A DNA stretch of 64,000 nt from Bacteroidales bacterium (GTDB lineage: Bacteria; Bacteroidota; Bacteroidia; Bacteroidales; Muribaculaceae). The stretch is taken from contig SUXJ01000001.1 of NCBI GenBank assembly GCA_015061005.1, forward strand, positions 62,001 to 126,000, written 5' to 3'. The position numbers and the translations under genes were made by a program. Below, in pieces: positions 46,286 to 57,400 of this stretch. Positions within the stretch are counted from its first letter, which is position 1, and each line of letters begins with the position of its first letter. A model generated the notes under the pieces. That model ran no database searches. It was not told the DNA's origin and saw only the letters and a program-made list of their open reading frames with translations.

Positions 46286-46899
46286 TGCTGCGCGTCATAA
46301 GAACTCTGTTAGCCACTGCGGCAGTATTTATTGCCGCAGTGGTGGTGCGTGCTGATATCACGGCGAAAGATGCATTGCGAACCATGCCGGATTCAATTCT
46401 TGAACCTTTAACACAAAAGGTGCTGAGCGACCTCACAGAATATTATGAAGCATCGCAACGAGAAAAGACTATGGAAAATTCGCTTGGTGGAGAAGCAAAA
46501 ATCCTAACTCTCGAAGCGTCTCATGCCTTGATCCGAACCGGCACAGCACGAACCCTTACATTTGACATACTCACAACGAAGTCCGATACGGTTTATGCCG
46601 TCATTGAAACCTTTGAAACACCGGTCAAAGACAGCCGATTGACAATCTATAACAAAAAGTGGGAACCACAATTGAAACTATGGAAAGAGCCAAAATCCAA
46701 AGATTGGCTTAATCCGTATGGACGAAAACATCGATCGGCATTTGAACAGGATGTACCATATATTTTAGCAGAATACTCCTTTGATAGTGCAACCGGTATT
46801 TTGACGCTTACAAATCGCAGCAAAGAAAACGACTATATGCTTGCCCAATTACGGTATCAGTGGACTCCAAAAGGCTTTAAGTTTATCAAAGATGACTGA
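46285..46899 (+). CDS. DUF3256 family exported protein
   Basis: A 204-residue protein from ATG 46285 (a TTG at 46282 is also in frame). The N-terminus is a signal peptide or anchor (about 1-22). The rest has the DUF3256 pattern: DALRTMPDSILEPLTQKV, then ILTLEASHALIRTG and paired strands ending PKGFKFIKDD. Function unknown; members are found in Bacteroidales beside frr or rsgA. It overlaps frr and xseA, so it is translated as part of a polycistronic message. Confidence 0.85.
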   Translation: MLRVIRTLLATAAVFIAAVVVRADITAKDALRTMPDSILEPLTQKVLSDLTEYYEASQREKTMENSLGGEAKILTLEASHALIRTGTARTLTFDILTTKSDTVYAVIETFETPVKDSRLTIYNKKWEPQLKLWKEPKSKDWLNPYGRKHRSAFEQDVPYILAEYSFDSATGILTLTNRSKENDYMLAQLRYQWTPKGFKFIKDD

Positions 46900-48205
46900 A
46901 AGTTCTCCGACACAATATTATTCACTGCTACAGTTGCAGGAACTGTTGCGTGATTTGATTGCCGCATGCCCTATGTCGCAAAATGTTTGGATAGTGGCCG
47001 AACTAAGCGACGTTAGGGAAAGTGGCGGTCATTGTTACATGGAGCTGATCCAAAAAGACACAAATACAGGGCAAAACGTAGCCAAAGCTCGCGCCACAAT
47101 ATGGTCAAACGTGTGGCGAAAGATTCGTGCGGAATTCGTGCAAGCAACCGGACAACAATTTGCCACCGGACTTAAAGTAATGATTCGCGTCACGGCGGGA
47201 TATCACCCACAGTATGGCATGAATCTCAATATCACCGCGGTCAATGCATCGTTCACATTGGGAGAACGTGAACGCCGTCGCCGCGAAATCCTCGCTAAAT
47301 TAAAAGCAGAAGGAGTTTACGATCTCAACAAACAGTTAGAATTTCCTCGCCCGTGCCAGCGCATTGCAGTTATAACATCGGCAACAGCTGCAGGCTATGG
47401 CGACTTTCGCAATCAGCTGCTGCTTAACGACAAGAAATTGCGTTTCCATGTGAAACTGTTTGGAGCGACAATGCAAGGCACACAAACCGCACAAAGCATT
47501 ATTACACAACTTGATACCATAGCGACCGAACACGATAAATGGGACTGCGTTTGTATCATTCGAGGCGGCGGCGCATCGACCGACCTTGATGGATTTGATG
47601 ATTATGAATTAGCAGCAAACGTGACTCAATTTCCGCTGCCTATCATAGTGGGTATCGGACATGAACGAGACATAACAGTACTTGACTATATTGCGTGCCG
47701 GCGCGTCAAAACCCCCACGGCTGCGGCTGAATTCCTGCTAAGTTTAGGCGACCGCGAGTTGAGTGAACTCTATGGGTTAGCATCATCATTGCTGCAGATT
47801 GCCAACAATTCAATCAGCGGAGCTCGTCAGCAATTAGCATACATCAGTGGTCATTTGCAAATGGCTCCCGTCAATGCACTTCACCATGCCGAAAAACGAC
47901 TTGATGCAGCAACTTTATCTTTAAGTCGAATAGCATCAACACGCATACAGCCCTTGAGAGCAAACTTAGACCGCATGGCAGATGCCATTGCTAATGCAAC
48001 AACAAACTCGGTTAGCCGAGCGTCTATGAAACTTGACTCATACTCCGTATTGATTGAGGCTCTATCGCCGAAAGCAACGCTGAAACGCGGCTTCTCAATC
48101 ACAAAAATCAATGGCGAAGCAATTACAAACGCATCTCAACTCCGCAGCGGAGACATTATATCAACCGAGTTTTTCGAAGGCTCAGTTTCTTCAACCGTAA
48201 ATTAG
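46892..48205 (+). CDS. xseA: Exodeoxyribonuclease VII large subunit
   Basis: It degrades single-stranded DNA with XseB. ATG 46892 gives 437 residues, starting MTESSPTQYYSLLQLQELL and overlapping the DUF3256 stop; an upstream TTG at 46841 lies deep in that gene and is rejected. An OB-fold (about 20-115, with VWIVAELSDVRESGGHCYMEL) is followed by the catalytic part with IAVITSATAAGYGDF, IIRGGGASTDLDGFDDYELA and GIGHERDITVLDYIA, then a long coiled-coil. xseB follows after 17 bases. Confidence 0.95.
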   Translation: MTESSPTQYYSLLQLQELLRDLIAACPMSQNVWIVAELSDVRESGGHCYMELIQKDTNTGQNVAKARATIWSNVWRKIRAEFVQATGQQFATGLKVMIRVTAGYHPQYGMNLNITAVNASFTLGERERRRREILAKLKAEGVYDLNKQLEFPRPCQRIAVITSATAAGYGDFRNQLLLNDKKLRFHVKLFGATMQGTQTAQSIITQLDTIATEHDKWDCVCIIRGGGASTDLDGFDDYELAANVTQFPLPIIVGIGHERDITVLDYIACRRVKTPTAAAEFLLSLGDRELSELYGLASSLLQIANNSISGARQQLAYISGHLQMAPVNALHHAEKRLDAATLSLSRIASTRIQPLRANLDRMADAIANATTNSVSRASMKLDSYSVLIEALSPKATLKRGFSITKINGEAITNASQLRSGDIISTEFFEGSVSSTVN

Positions 48206-48222
48206 AATTAAATTTTACTATC

Positions 48223-48432
48223 ATGGCAAAACCCGTTAATGAAATGACTTATACCGAGGCCGTTACGGAACTCGAACAAATTCTTGCTTATATGCAAGGC
48301 GACAAATGTGACATTGATAAATTGTCGACTCTGACACGCCGAGCAACCGAGCTTCTCAAAGAGTGCAAAACTCGCTTGACCGCAACCGACGAGGAGCTGC
48401 GCGGCATCTTATCACAATTGGAAGAACAATAA
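48223..48432 (+). CDS. xseB: Exodeoxyribonuclease VII small subunit
   Basis: A 69-residue all-helical protein with the family pattern MTYTEAVTELEQILAYMQ and the spacing of the XseB helical hairpin. It associates in several copies with XseA along its coiled coil. The position directly after xseA and the size support the call. Confidence 0.92.
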   Translation: MAKPVNEMTYTEAVTELEQILAYMQGDKCDIDKLSTLTRRATELLKECKTRLTATDEELRGILSQLEEQ

Positions 48433-48452
48433 AAACACATTTATAATATCCG

Positions 48453-50378
48453 ATGAAACAGCTATTAGTATTTTTTGCCGCCCTACTACCCATGGCGCTC
48501 AACGCTCAGATGATGCAGCCGGTAAAGTGGACGACAGATTTTGAAGTCAACGGCGAAGAAGCTACATTGACTCTTACTGCCACCATAGATGAAGGCTGGC
48601 ACATGTATTCAACCGAAACCCCTCAAGGAGACTTCTTGCCCGGACCTCCCGAAATCTCATATACAACAATCAGCGGATTGGAACCTACCGGTAATTTGAC
48701 CTACGACATTAATCCAATCAGCGAATTTGATAACATGTTTGAAGAAACACTCAGTTTCTGGGAAAACACAGTTACTTTAACTCAAAAGTATTCGGTTACA
48801 GGACCGGTTGCACTGGTTGGCTCATTAAGCTACCAAGCATGCAGCAACATGAACTGCATAATGGGCAACGAAGAGTTCACATTTGGTGATAGCGCTATCA
48901 TTTCTGCAGCTACAACCTCTCAGTCAGCAACCGAACAAAGCAATACCTACTCGGATCGCGAATATTGGCAGCCCGTTGAAGACATTAATAAAGGTAACGA
49001 CATCAGCGACACCGGCATATTCACCATTTTCATTTTGGGATTCCTTGGTGGTCTGGTGGCACTGTTTACCCCGTGCGTATGGCCAATGATTCCGCTGACA
49101 GTAAGTTTCTTCCTTAAGAAGTCTGCCTCGCGAGCCAAGAGCATTCGTGAAGCCAGCATCTATGGCGGTTCCATCGTTGTTATTTACTTGATACTCGGAT
49201 TACTTATAACTATTCTGTTCGGTGCCAGCAAGCTGAATGAACTCAGCACTAACGCTATTTTTAATCTGATATTCTTTGCTCTGCTGGTAGTATTTGCTAT
49301 CTCATTCTTTGGAGCATTCGACATCAAGCTACCCGCACGATGGAGCAACTCAATGGATGCCAAGGCGGAAAAGACAACCGGCCTGCTCAGCATTTTCTTC
49401 ATGGCATTTACTTTGGTTCTCGTATCCTTCAGCTGCACCGGTCCGATTATCGGCACTCTGCTGGTTGAAGCGGCATCAAATGGCAGCTATCTCGGCCCGG
49501 CCGTAGGCATGGGTGGTTTTGCGTTAGCATTGGCCATTCCGTTTGCACTATTTGCCATGTTCCCTTCCGTGCTTCAAGAAATGCCTCGCTCAGGCGGTTG
49601 GCTCAATTCCGTTAAAGTCGTACTGGGCTTCCTGGAACTTGCTCTTTCACTGAAATTCTTGTCAGTAGCCGACCTTGCATATGGTTGGGGCATACTTGAC
49701 CGCGAAGTTTTCGTAGCACTTTGGGTAGTGATTTTTGCTTTGTTGGGACTATATCTCTTGGGCAAACTTCGCTTCCCTCACGACACTCCATCAGAATCTA
49801 CGGGAGTGGGTCGCTTCTTCATGGCTCTTGTGTCGTTAAGTTTTGCTATTTATTTGCTCCCCGGACTATGGGGAGCCCCACTAAAGGCAGTCAGCGCATT
49901 CGTTCCGCCGCTTGACACTCAGGATTTCAATCTATATCAAAATGACGAACTGCGCACTTTTGATGACTTTGAAGAAGGAATGATTTATGCCGAAGAACAC
50001 GGACTCCCCGTTTTGATGGATTTCAGCGGTTATGGCTGCGTTAACTGTCGCAAGATGGAAGGCGCAGTGTTTGACACTGAAAAGATATCAACCATGCTCA
50101 ATGAAGAGTTCGTCGTAATTGAATTAATGGTAGATGACAAGCATGCACTCGCTGAGCCTATCAAAGTAACTGAAAACGGCAAAGAAATCACACTGAGAAC
50201 AGTTGGTGATAAATGGAGTTTCTTACAGCGTCATAAATTTGCCGCAAATTCGCAACCCTACTACATGGTGCTTGACAACAACGGCGATGCTATATCTCCG
50301 TCATACGCCTACGATGAAGACGTTGAGAAATTTCATAAATTCCTCAGCGATGCTTTAACACGATACAATAATTTATAA
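48453..50378 (+). CDS. dsbD: Thiol:disulfide interchange protein DsbD
   Basis: It carries electrons from cytoplasmic thioredoxin across the inner membrane to reduce periplasmic proteins. The 641-residue protein has a signal peptide, an N-terminal DsbD-alpha domain (about 20-150, with SYQACSNMNCIMG), eight hydrophobic segments with the paired cysteines in FTPCVWPMIPL and SFSCTGPIIGTLL, and a C-terminal thioredoxin domain with YGCVNCRKMEG. All three redox centres are present. It stands alone by function between xseB and a methyltransferase gene. Confidence 0.94.
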   Translation: MKQLLVFFAALLPMALNAQMMQPVKWTTDFEVNGEEATLTLTATIDEGWHMYSTETPQGDFLPGPPEISYTTISGLEPTGNLTYDINPISEFDNMFEETLSFWENTVTLTQKYSVTGPVALVGSLSYQACSNMNCIMGNEEFTFGDSAIISAATTSQSATEQSNTYSDREYWQPVEDINKGNDISDTGIFTIFILGFLGGLVALFTPCVWPMIPLTVSFFLKKSASRAKSIREASIYGGSIVVIYLILGLLITILFGASKLNELSTNAIFNLIFFALLVVFAISFFGAFDIKLPARWSNSMDAKAEKTTGLLSIFFMAFTLVLVSFSCTGPIIGTLLVEAASNGSYLGPAVGMGGFALALAIPFALFAMFPSVLQEMPRSGGWLNSVKVVLGFLELALSLKFLSVADLAYGWGILDREVFVALWVVIFALLGLYLLGKLRFPHDTPSESTGVGRFFMALVSLSFAIYLLPGLWGAPLKAVSAFVPPLDTQDFNLYQNDELRTFDDFEEGMIYAEEHGLPVLMDFSGYGCVNCRKMEGAVFDTEKISTMLNEEFVVIELMVDDKHALAEPIKVTENGKEITLRTVGDKWSFLQRHKFAANSQPYYMVLDNNGDAISPSYAYDEDVEKFHKFLSDALTRYNNL

Positions 50379-50381
50379 TCT

Positions 50382-51158
50382 ATGATAACCGACGCACTCA
50401 CCGCATCCACTCGCAAGATGGTGCTCTCCTTGGCATCTGCCAAGGGGCGCAAAGCGGTGGGCGCATTCATTGCCGAAGGAACTCGGTGCGTTTGCGACTC
50501 ACTTGGCAAGTTTCAATTGCTACACTTGTTTGCGACATCAGAATGGCTTGCCGAGCATTCGACTTACGCCCCGGTGGCCACACAAGTAAGCAGTCGTGAC
50601 ATTGAACGCATATCGCAACAGAAAACTCCGCAACCGGTCATAGCCGTGTTTCGCATTCCCGAAACCGAGCTGTATGCTTACGATGGAGATATGGCTTTGG
50701 CACTCGATGCCGTTCAAGATCCCGGTAATCTCGGCACAATAATCAGACTCGCTGATTGGTTTGGGATCACGCACATTATCGCAGGTCCGGGCACGGCAGA
50801 TGCATTTGCGCCGAAAGTGGTGCAAGCTACCATGGGGGCATTGGCCCGAGTGAAAGTGCATCGCGTTGATGACCTTGCCGACACCCTCCGCCGAAGTGGG
50901 GCACCCATAATCGGGACATTTCTTGACGGAGACAACTTATATACCCAAGATTTCCCATTATCTCCACGCCCAATTATCGTGATGGGCAATGAGGGTAACG
51001 GAATCTCAAAAGAAGTTGAGTCCGCAGTAAATCGACGCATACTCATTCCATCATTTCCACCCGGCAGGCAAACCTCAGAATCATTGAATGTAGCAACGGC
51101 ATCGGGTATTATTATCAGTGAACTTAGCCGACGAATCTATGGCAAAACAACAATATAA
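50382..51158 (+). CDS. TrmH/SpoU family RNA 2'-O-methyltransferase
   Basis: A 258-residue protein with an N-terminal substrate-binding segment (GAFIAEGTRCVCDSL) and the knotted SPOUT domain: motif 1 ALDAVQDPGNLGTIIRLADW, motif 2 PIIVMGNEGNGIS, motif 3 IPSFPPGRQTSESLNVATAS. It methylates ribose in rRNA or tRNA using SAM; rRNA is likelier given the extra N-terminal domain. Its 3' end overlaps radA. A second member of this family is partly present at the window end. Confidence 0.88.
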   Translation: MITDALTASTRKMVLSLASAKGRKAVGAFIAEGTRCVCDSLGKFQLLHLFATSEWLAEHSTYAPVATQVSSRDIERISQQKTPQPVIAVFRIPETELYAYDGDMALALDAVQDPGNLGTIIRLADWFGITHIIAGPGTADAFAPKVVQATMGALARVKVHRVDDLADTLRRSGAPIIGTFLDGDNLYTQDFPLSPRPIIVMGNEGNGISKEVESAVNRRILIPSFPPGRQTSESLNVATASGIIISELSRRIYGKTTI

Positions 51159-52524
51159 ATCAGCATGGTTTTGCTCCAACTGCGGCAATGAATCGGCAAA
51201 GTGGGAAGGCAGATGTACTGCGTGCGGAGAATGGAACACCATGGTTGAGGAACGCGTACCGACAAGCAAAGCGGCTTCTCAAGGGAAACGGGGCACATTG
51301 AAACTCTCGGCAGGAGACATATCCCGTCCTCAAAAGGTCAGCGAAATCATTACATCGCAAGAAGAACGCATCACCCTGCCTTCGGCAGAACTCAACCGAG
51401 TTTTAGGCGGAGGCCTTGTGACCGGTTCAATGGTGCTCGTTGGAGGAGAACCGGGAATTGGCAAATCAACGTTAGTTCTGCAAAATATTTTAAGCATTCG
51501 CAAACGTACGGTGCTTTACGTCAGTGGGGAGGAAAGTGCAATGCAACTGAAAATGAGGGCAGACCGTATCGGTCGCCTATCAGAGAATTGCTATATTGTC
51601 ACTGAAACATCGCTCGACAACATTTTCACCCATATCGACAACATTCAACCCGGCTTAGTGGTCATCGACTCAATCCAAACCATTGCCGACGATGCGCTGG
51701 AGTCATCTGCCGGTTCCGTCAGCCAAGTTCGCGAGTGCGCCGCACGCCTTTTAGCTTATGCCAAACAAAGCAATGTTCCGATTATACTGATTGGTCATAT
51801 TACCAAAGAGGGCAGCATTGCCGGTCCGAAAGTTTTAGAACATATCGTAGATGCCGTATTGCGCTTTGAGGGCGACTCGCATCAAATGTTTCGAATATTG
51901 CGCGCCGTGAAAAACCGATTTGGTTCTACTTCAGAATTAGGCATCTATGAAATGTGTCAACGCGGACTGCGCGAAGTTACTAATCCCGGCGAAGTACTGC
52001 TCGGCACCGGGAACGAAGATCTCAGCGGCACTGCGATCGGTCTGACCATGGAAGGGCTCCGACCATTTTTGATTGAAGTACAAGCATTGGTCAGCAGCGC
52101 AGCCTATGGCACACCGCAGCGTTCAGTTACCGGCTTTGATTCCAAGCGAATGAACATGCTCCTTGCCGTTCTCGAAAAGCGTGTTGGGTTCAAACTCGCT
52201 CAAAAAGACGTGTTTCTAAACTTGGCAGGCGGCATCAAAGTCAATGACCCGGCTCTTGACCTTGCCGTGATTAGTGCTATCCTGTCAAGTAACGTCGATA
52301 TGGTTATCCCTCGATCAATCTGCCTTACGGGTGAGGTGGGACTCAGCGGAGAAATTCGCCCGGTAACCCGATTGGAACAACGACTTCTCGAGGCCGAAAA
52401 ACTTGGAATGCAAACTATTATAATCCCTAAAAATAACCTCAAGGGTATTGACACCTCTAAACGCAAAATCAACATTATCGAAGTGGCACGCGTTGATGAG
52501 GCATTTAGAACTCTTTTTTCATAA
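51139..52524 (+). CDS. radA: DNA repair protein RadA
   Basis: A RecA-like helicase that helps branch migration in recombination. ATG 51139 gives 461 residues; a TTG or other start at 51118 would add seven residues and is less likely. There is an N-terminal C4 zinc finger (CSNC and CTAC), a RecA core with the Walker A loop GGEPGIGKST, the KNRFG motif (VKNRFGSTSELGIYEM) and a C-terminal Lon-protease-like domain with FLNLAGGIKVNDPALDLAV. It overlaps the upstream methyltransferase gene by 20 bases. Confidence 0.96.
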   Translation: MAKQQYKSAWFCSNCGNESAKWEGRCTACGEWNTMVEERVPTSKAASQGKRGTLKLSAGDISRPQKVSEIITSQEERITLPSAELNRVLGGGLVTGSMVLVGGEPGIGKSTLVLQNILSIRKRTVLYVSGEESAMQLKMRADRIGRLSENCYIVTETSLDNIFTHIDNIQPGLVVIDSIQTIADDALESSAGSVSQVRECAARLLAYAKQSNVPIILIGHITKEGSIAGPKVLEHIVDAVLRFEGDSHQMFRILRAVKNRFGSTSELGIYEMCQRGLREVTNPGEVLLGTGNEDLSGTAIGLTMEGLRPFLIEVQALVSSAAYGTPQRSVTGFDSKRMNMLLAVLEKRVGFKLAQKDVFLNLAGGIKVNDPALDLAVISAILSSNVDMVIPRSICLTGEVGLSGEIRPVTRLEQRLLEAEKLGMQTIIIPKNNLKGIDTSKRKINIIEVARVDEAFRTLFS

Positions 52525-52531
52525 ATGAATT

Positions 52532-53575
52532 ATGGCAAAAATCGGCGATACGGTTAGGTTTCTTAACGATGTTGGCGGCGGTATAATTGTGCGAATAGAT
52601 GGACGTACCGCCTATGTCCGCGACCCGGAAGACGGCTTTGAAACTCCTATACCATTGACAGAATGCATCGTGATCCCTTCTGCACAACCAACTCCCGAAA
52701 CCACAGTAAAAGCCCCTGCTGCATCTCACTGCTCACCATCGACACTAACTCAAACAATCTCCCCCGACCTCCCCGACCGTCCTCTCACTGCGGTGCTGCT
52801 CTTTGAACCGCACGACATTCGCCGACTGTCGCAAACGGCATTTGATTTATATTTAGTCAATGACTCAAATTTCAACATACTTTACTCCGTGAGTTCACGG
52901 TCTTCGGAAATCGGTGGTTGGACCCTTGTTTCAGCAGGCGAAGCAAACGGCAACGTGCAAGTATTTCTTGATACCTTTGAGCAAATCGATGTCAACTCAT
53001 TGGCAAACATCTGCGTACAAATCATAGCCTATCGAGCCGATATGGAATTTGAGCTACAGCCACCGTTTGCAACTGAAATTCACATGGATTTGACAAGGCT
53101 CGCCAAGTTGCATTGCTTCACTAAAACGGACTACTCCTCCACACCGGTGCTTACAATTCCGTTAGTCACTGCCGGCAAGGTCAATAAGCCCATGAAACTG
53201 AAAGAAATGGTCAATGAATACCTCTCCACTCGGGCCAAAGACATCAAAACACCGCAAAAACTCAAACAAGAAAAAAAAGCGCGCAAAGATGAACCTGAAG
53301 TCGTGGACCTACATATTCACGAACTTCTCGACACTACTGCCGGTCTATCGGCAGCCTATATGCTTGCAACACAGATGCGCGAATTTGACCGCAAAATGGA
53401 ACAAGCGGCAAAATATCCCGGAACAAAAATCATTTTCATTCATGGAAAAGGAGAAGGAGTGCTCCGCCACGCCATTCTCGACCGTCTGCGCCGACGTTGG
53501 CCTCGATGCGAAGCTCAAGATGCATCATTTCGCGAATATGGTTTCGGTGCCACTCAGATTACCATTCATAAATGA
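52532..53575 (+). CDS. DUF2027/Smr domain protein
   Basis: A 347-residue protein. The N-terminus (MAKIGDTVRFLNDVGGGIIV then RDPEDGFETPIPL) is typical of DUF2027; the last 90 residues form an Smr nuclease-like domain with VDLHIHELL and IFIHGKGEGVLRHAIL. In Bacteroidetes such proteins stand alone without the MutS2 ATPase. A nucleic-acid role (nicking of DNA or cleavage of mRNA on stalled ribosomes) is possible but not shown. Its stop overlaps the start of the ferredoxin-type gene. Confidence 0.88.
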   Translation: MAKIGDTVRFLNDVGGGIIVRIDGRTAYVRDPEDGFETPIPLTECIVIPSAQPTPETTVKAPAASHCSPSTLTQTISPDLPDRPLTAVLLFEPHDIRRLSQTAFDLYLVNDSNFNILYSVSSRSSEIGGWTLVSAGEANGNVQVFLDTFEQIDVNSLANICVQIIAYRADMEFELQPPFATEIHMDLTRLAKLHCFTKTDYSSTPVLTIPLVTAGKVNKPMKLKEMVNEYLSTRAKDIKTPQKLKQEKKARKDEPEVVDLHIHELLDTTAGLSAAYMLATQMREFDRKMEQAAKYPGTKIIFIHGKGEGVLRHAILDRLRRRWPRCEAQDASFREYGFGATQITIHK

Positions 53576-54300
53576 AAAATCTTTATTGCTACTCAGGCTT
53601 AGGGAACTCTGCAGCCGTTGCCGCACAACTTGAAGCACTTCTGCCGGCCGATTTCGATGACCATGTATGGGTGTTCCCCGTATATGCATGGGGAGTGCCG
53701 CCAATTGTGTTACGCGACATGGAAGATGTTGATTTTAAAGGGGGAACTGTTCATATGGTTTGCACTTGTGGCAGCGAAACGGGCCACATTGATTGGCAAT
53801 GGAACCGACTCGTCAAAGAGCACAACGGAGTGGTTGGAGGAATGTATTCGGTAGTGATGCCTCTGTCGTTCGTGTTTATGCCGTTTATGAACACTGACCC
53901 TCAACAAACAGTTGACCGCAAGCTCATTGCGTCTAAACAGCGTGTTAGCAACATTGCAAAACGCATAGCCGCTCATGAACAAACAATCGACCTTGCATTA
54001 GGACCTTTCCCTGGATTCTTAAGCCGCGTACTTTATCCTTGGTTTTTCAAGTCATTGATGAAAACCAAGAAATACCACTCGAATTCAAAGTGCATAGGCT
54101 GCGGAGCATGCGCCAAATCATGTCCTTACGGTAATATCACCATGACCAACGGACGTCCGCAATGGGGCAACAACTGCACATGGTGCCTGCGCTGTTACCA
54201 TGGATGCCCCACACACTCGGTGAACTATTGGCGCTTCACGCGCACCAAAGGACAATATCACCACCCTGACTTCCCTCTACCCCCCAAACCATCAAATTAA
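53572..54300 (+). CDS. EFR1-type flavodoxin/ferredoxin protein
   Basis: A 242-residue protein: a flavodoxin-like N-terminal part beginning NLYCYSGLGNSAAVAAQ and a C-terminal pair of [4Fe-4S] motifs, CIGCGACAKSCPYGNI and CTWCLRCYHGCP. It is similar in plan to the product at 22362, but the loop after the first strand differs. It is likely an electron carrier; partner unknown. It overlaps the Smr gene by four bases and is the last gene of the plus-strand run. Confidence 0.83.
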   Translation: MKNLYCYSGLGNSAAVAAQLEALLPADFDDHVWVFPVYAWGVPPIVLRDMEDVDFKGGTVHMVCTCGSETGHIDWQWNRLVKEHNGVVGGMYSVVMPLSFVFMPFMNTDPQQTVDRKLIASKQRVSNIAKRIAAHEQTIDLALGPFPGFLSRVLYPWFFKSLMKTKKYHSNSKCIGCGACAKSCPYGNITMTNGRPQWGNNCTWCLRCYHGCPTHSVNYWRFTRTKGQYHHPDFPLPPKPSN

Positions 54301-54413
54301 AGTAAATTAACTACATTTCTTTCCATAAGTTGCTATTAATTCGTAATTTCGCAACGATATTTATATCCGAAACATATAATTAAATCTAATAACCAATTTT
54401 ATCCAATCTCATC
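54301..54413 (+). promoter_or_regulatory. Intergenic region with candidate sialidase promoter
   Basis: TAATTTCG (54341-54348) resembles a -7 box with C in place of T at position 7 and a TTG lies about 20 bases upstream. The leader would be about 65 bases. Weak evidence. Confidence 0.4.
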
Positions 54414-57400
54414 ATGATGAAGCTAAAACATGCTCTCGTTCTCGCTGCCTTGACAGCCGGTGCTGCTATACAAGCAGCCGAAACGGAACCAATCGTCATC
54501 ACAGTGACCTCGGAAAATGGCACTTGGACCGGATCCGGCAACTACCGTTCCACATGGACATCTACCGCTACTCCCGGAGTGGTAGTTGGATGCGGTGTAA
54601 ACAACTTCAATAACACCTCTCAAGGTCCGCTAATCTACAATGCCGGCACAAGTATGGCATCAACAATCACCATCTCGGGAACTTCAGGCTATTATGTTCA
54701 AGCATACTCATTCAAAGCCGCCAAAACCGGAGCATGGGAAACGATCACCTACAATGCTAACAACAAAGGCGCAGTTACAATCACCCAAGAGCCCCAAACT
54801 TTTTCAGTATCCGGGTTGACAGAATATGACACTGCTGCAATCGCAGTTAGCGGCGCAAATAAACCCGTAGAACTCACAGACTTTACTGTCACTATTGCCA
54901 AGCGTCAAGGCTCCGACCCCGGCAGTTTGGTAACCACAACAATCACCAACGGAAAGTTCGCCGACGATACTCAATGGTACACTATGGCAATAGGTGCTCA
55001 GCAATATCTGTTCTCCGACACCAACATTGATGGTTATATGCCCCTTAACTCCTCCGACGTTACAGGCATGGATAACCAACTCTGGTGTATCACAGGAAAT
55101 GAAACTGATGGCTTCCGATTCTACAACAAAGCAGCCGGAACATCAGTAATGCTCTCCGCTCCGGCCAATCCGGCTTCACTCGGAACAAATGGCGGTACTG
55201 CATACGTAATTTTGGCTGATCCGACTGAGGAAACCACTCGCACCTATGATTGGCAAATGACAGAATCCTCCAACTTGAGCCGTCCGTCATTCTATATCTA
55301 CGTTAAAGGTAAAACCGCACAAAAAATCAATAACCGCGACCAACGCCTTGCTTTCTGGACTGCAGGCGCTGATGCCGGATCTTCAGTAACCTTTACCCCC
55401 TACCGTCCCAGCATCGGCGAAACCGCCGAAGGCAATGTTTGGACCATCTCTACCAGCCCGTCAATCACAGTTGTGGGTCCTGCCGGTGCAACTGCATCCA
55501 TGAACAATAACACCGTTACCCTCTCTGAAGGAGAATGGGTATTTAACACTCCCACTAACCAAATCATCGCAAAATCTACGATTCTTAAGGGAGATAACTC
55601 TGTTGAGACTCACGTAACAAACGGATTCGACAACTCATTCCATACCATAACCGGTCCGGCAGTCATTAAAAACATCAGCTACACCCTGATGAATCCGCTG
55701 GCAATGCCGGCAAGCGGCTTCCCCGTTTTCATCACAACAGGTCAAGACCCCTTCAACGTTGGCTATCGCATTCCCGCAATAACAACAGTTGCAGCCGGTC
55801 CCTACAAAGGACGTATTGTCACCCTCAACGACTATCGCTACTGCGGCGGTGATATTGGTGCCGGTCGTATCGACATCTACATGAGCTACTCCGACAACAA
55901 TGGCGACACATGGAGCGAACCCGGTCACATGTATGGAGCCGACGGTCAGCCCGTAGCAATGGGTAATGGCTCCGCTCAAAAATCAGACGGTAACGGCATC
56001 ATTATCGAAGGTCTTGACTGTGGTTACGGCGACCCGGCAATTGTCAGCGACCGCGAAAGCGGCGAAATCCTCGCAATTGCATGCGCCGGACGCATGAACT
56101 TCTTCTCCAGCACTCGCGAAAATCCCCAACCCTCAGTTCGTTGGTGGAGTTCTGACGGCGGTCAGACATGGACCAAGCCCGACGACGGTCAATACAAACA
56201 AATCTATGCTCTCCTCGGAGAAGACGCTGCCGGAGGCCCTATCAAGAGTCAATTCATCGGTTCAGGTCGCATGGTTCAAAGCCGCCATATCAAAGTTGGC
56301 ACGCACTATCGCGTTTACTGCGTAAACTCCGGCCGCGCCGTTTCAGACAATACTCTGCGTAACTGGGTACTCTATACTGATGACTTCGGCAAAAACTGGA
56401 AAGTACTCGGCGGAGCCGGCAAACCAGGCGTAACCAGTGGTGCTGATGAACCCAAGTGTGAAGAACTCCCCGACGGCTCAATCCTCCTTGCAGCCCGCGG
56501 CAATGGTGGTAACCGTAACTTCAACATCTTCCGCTACACCGACATCGAAAACGGCGAAGGCGACTGGATGAGCCACTTCAACACCAACATGGGCATGGGC
56601 AACATCAACGCTTGTAACGGCGAAATCATGATTCTTCCCGCCAAAAACAAAGAAACCGGCGAGAAACACTACATTGCCCTTCAATCATTCCCCTATGGCG
56701 GCGGACGCAACAACGTTTCCATCGCTTGGAAATCATTGGCAAACCCCTCCGACTACGACGAACCCTCCGACTTTGCAAACTGGAACGGTCGCTATCAAGT
56801 CAGCTACATCGGCTCAGCCTACTCCACAATGACCCTCACCGCCGACAACCAAATCGGCTTCATCTTCGAAGAAGGCACCTATGCCGGCGGCAACACAGGC
56901 TGCGAAATCTACAAAAAGATTTCTATTGAAACCATAACCGGCGACCAATACGAATATTGCGCCGACGATGACTTCAGCCTCAACAAACAAGCCTCGGCCG
57001 ACATGATGCAGCACCGACTCAATGTTGCTACAGCAAATAAGGGAGAAGTGAATGACCGAATCGTTGGCACTCGCATTCCCGCAACCCATGTCCCCGAAGA
57101 AGTAACCAATGCAATCAACGAATTTAATTCTTCCGAGACGTATAACTACAATGCAATTGTTAAGTTCAACAATGCGCTCGCCGAGTTTATGAACTCAATG
57201 GAAGTAGTTGAGCCCGTTGACGGAGCCACATATCGCATCAAAGCAACCAACCACCCCTCCGTTCCCGGTGAAGGGACCCTCTACATGACGGTTAATTCCG
57301 CCGGGAAACTCACAGTGACCGAGAATGCCGACGACGAAAAAAACGTCTTCGTACTCGTTAAAGACCCCGACGCTAAAAACCCCGATGCATATTTTTTCTA

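Noticed and set aside
46841..46891. N-terminal extension of XseA
   Set aside because: The extension overlaps the DUF3256 gene and the family begins at the ATG at 46892.
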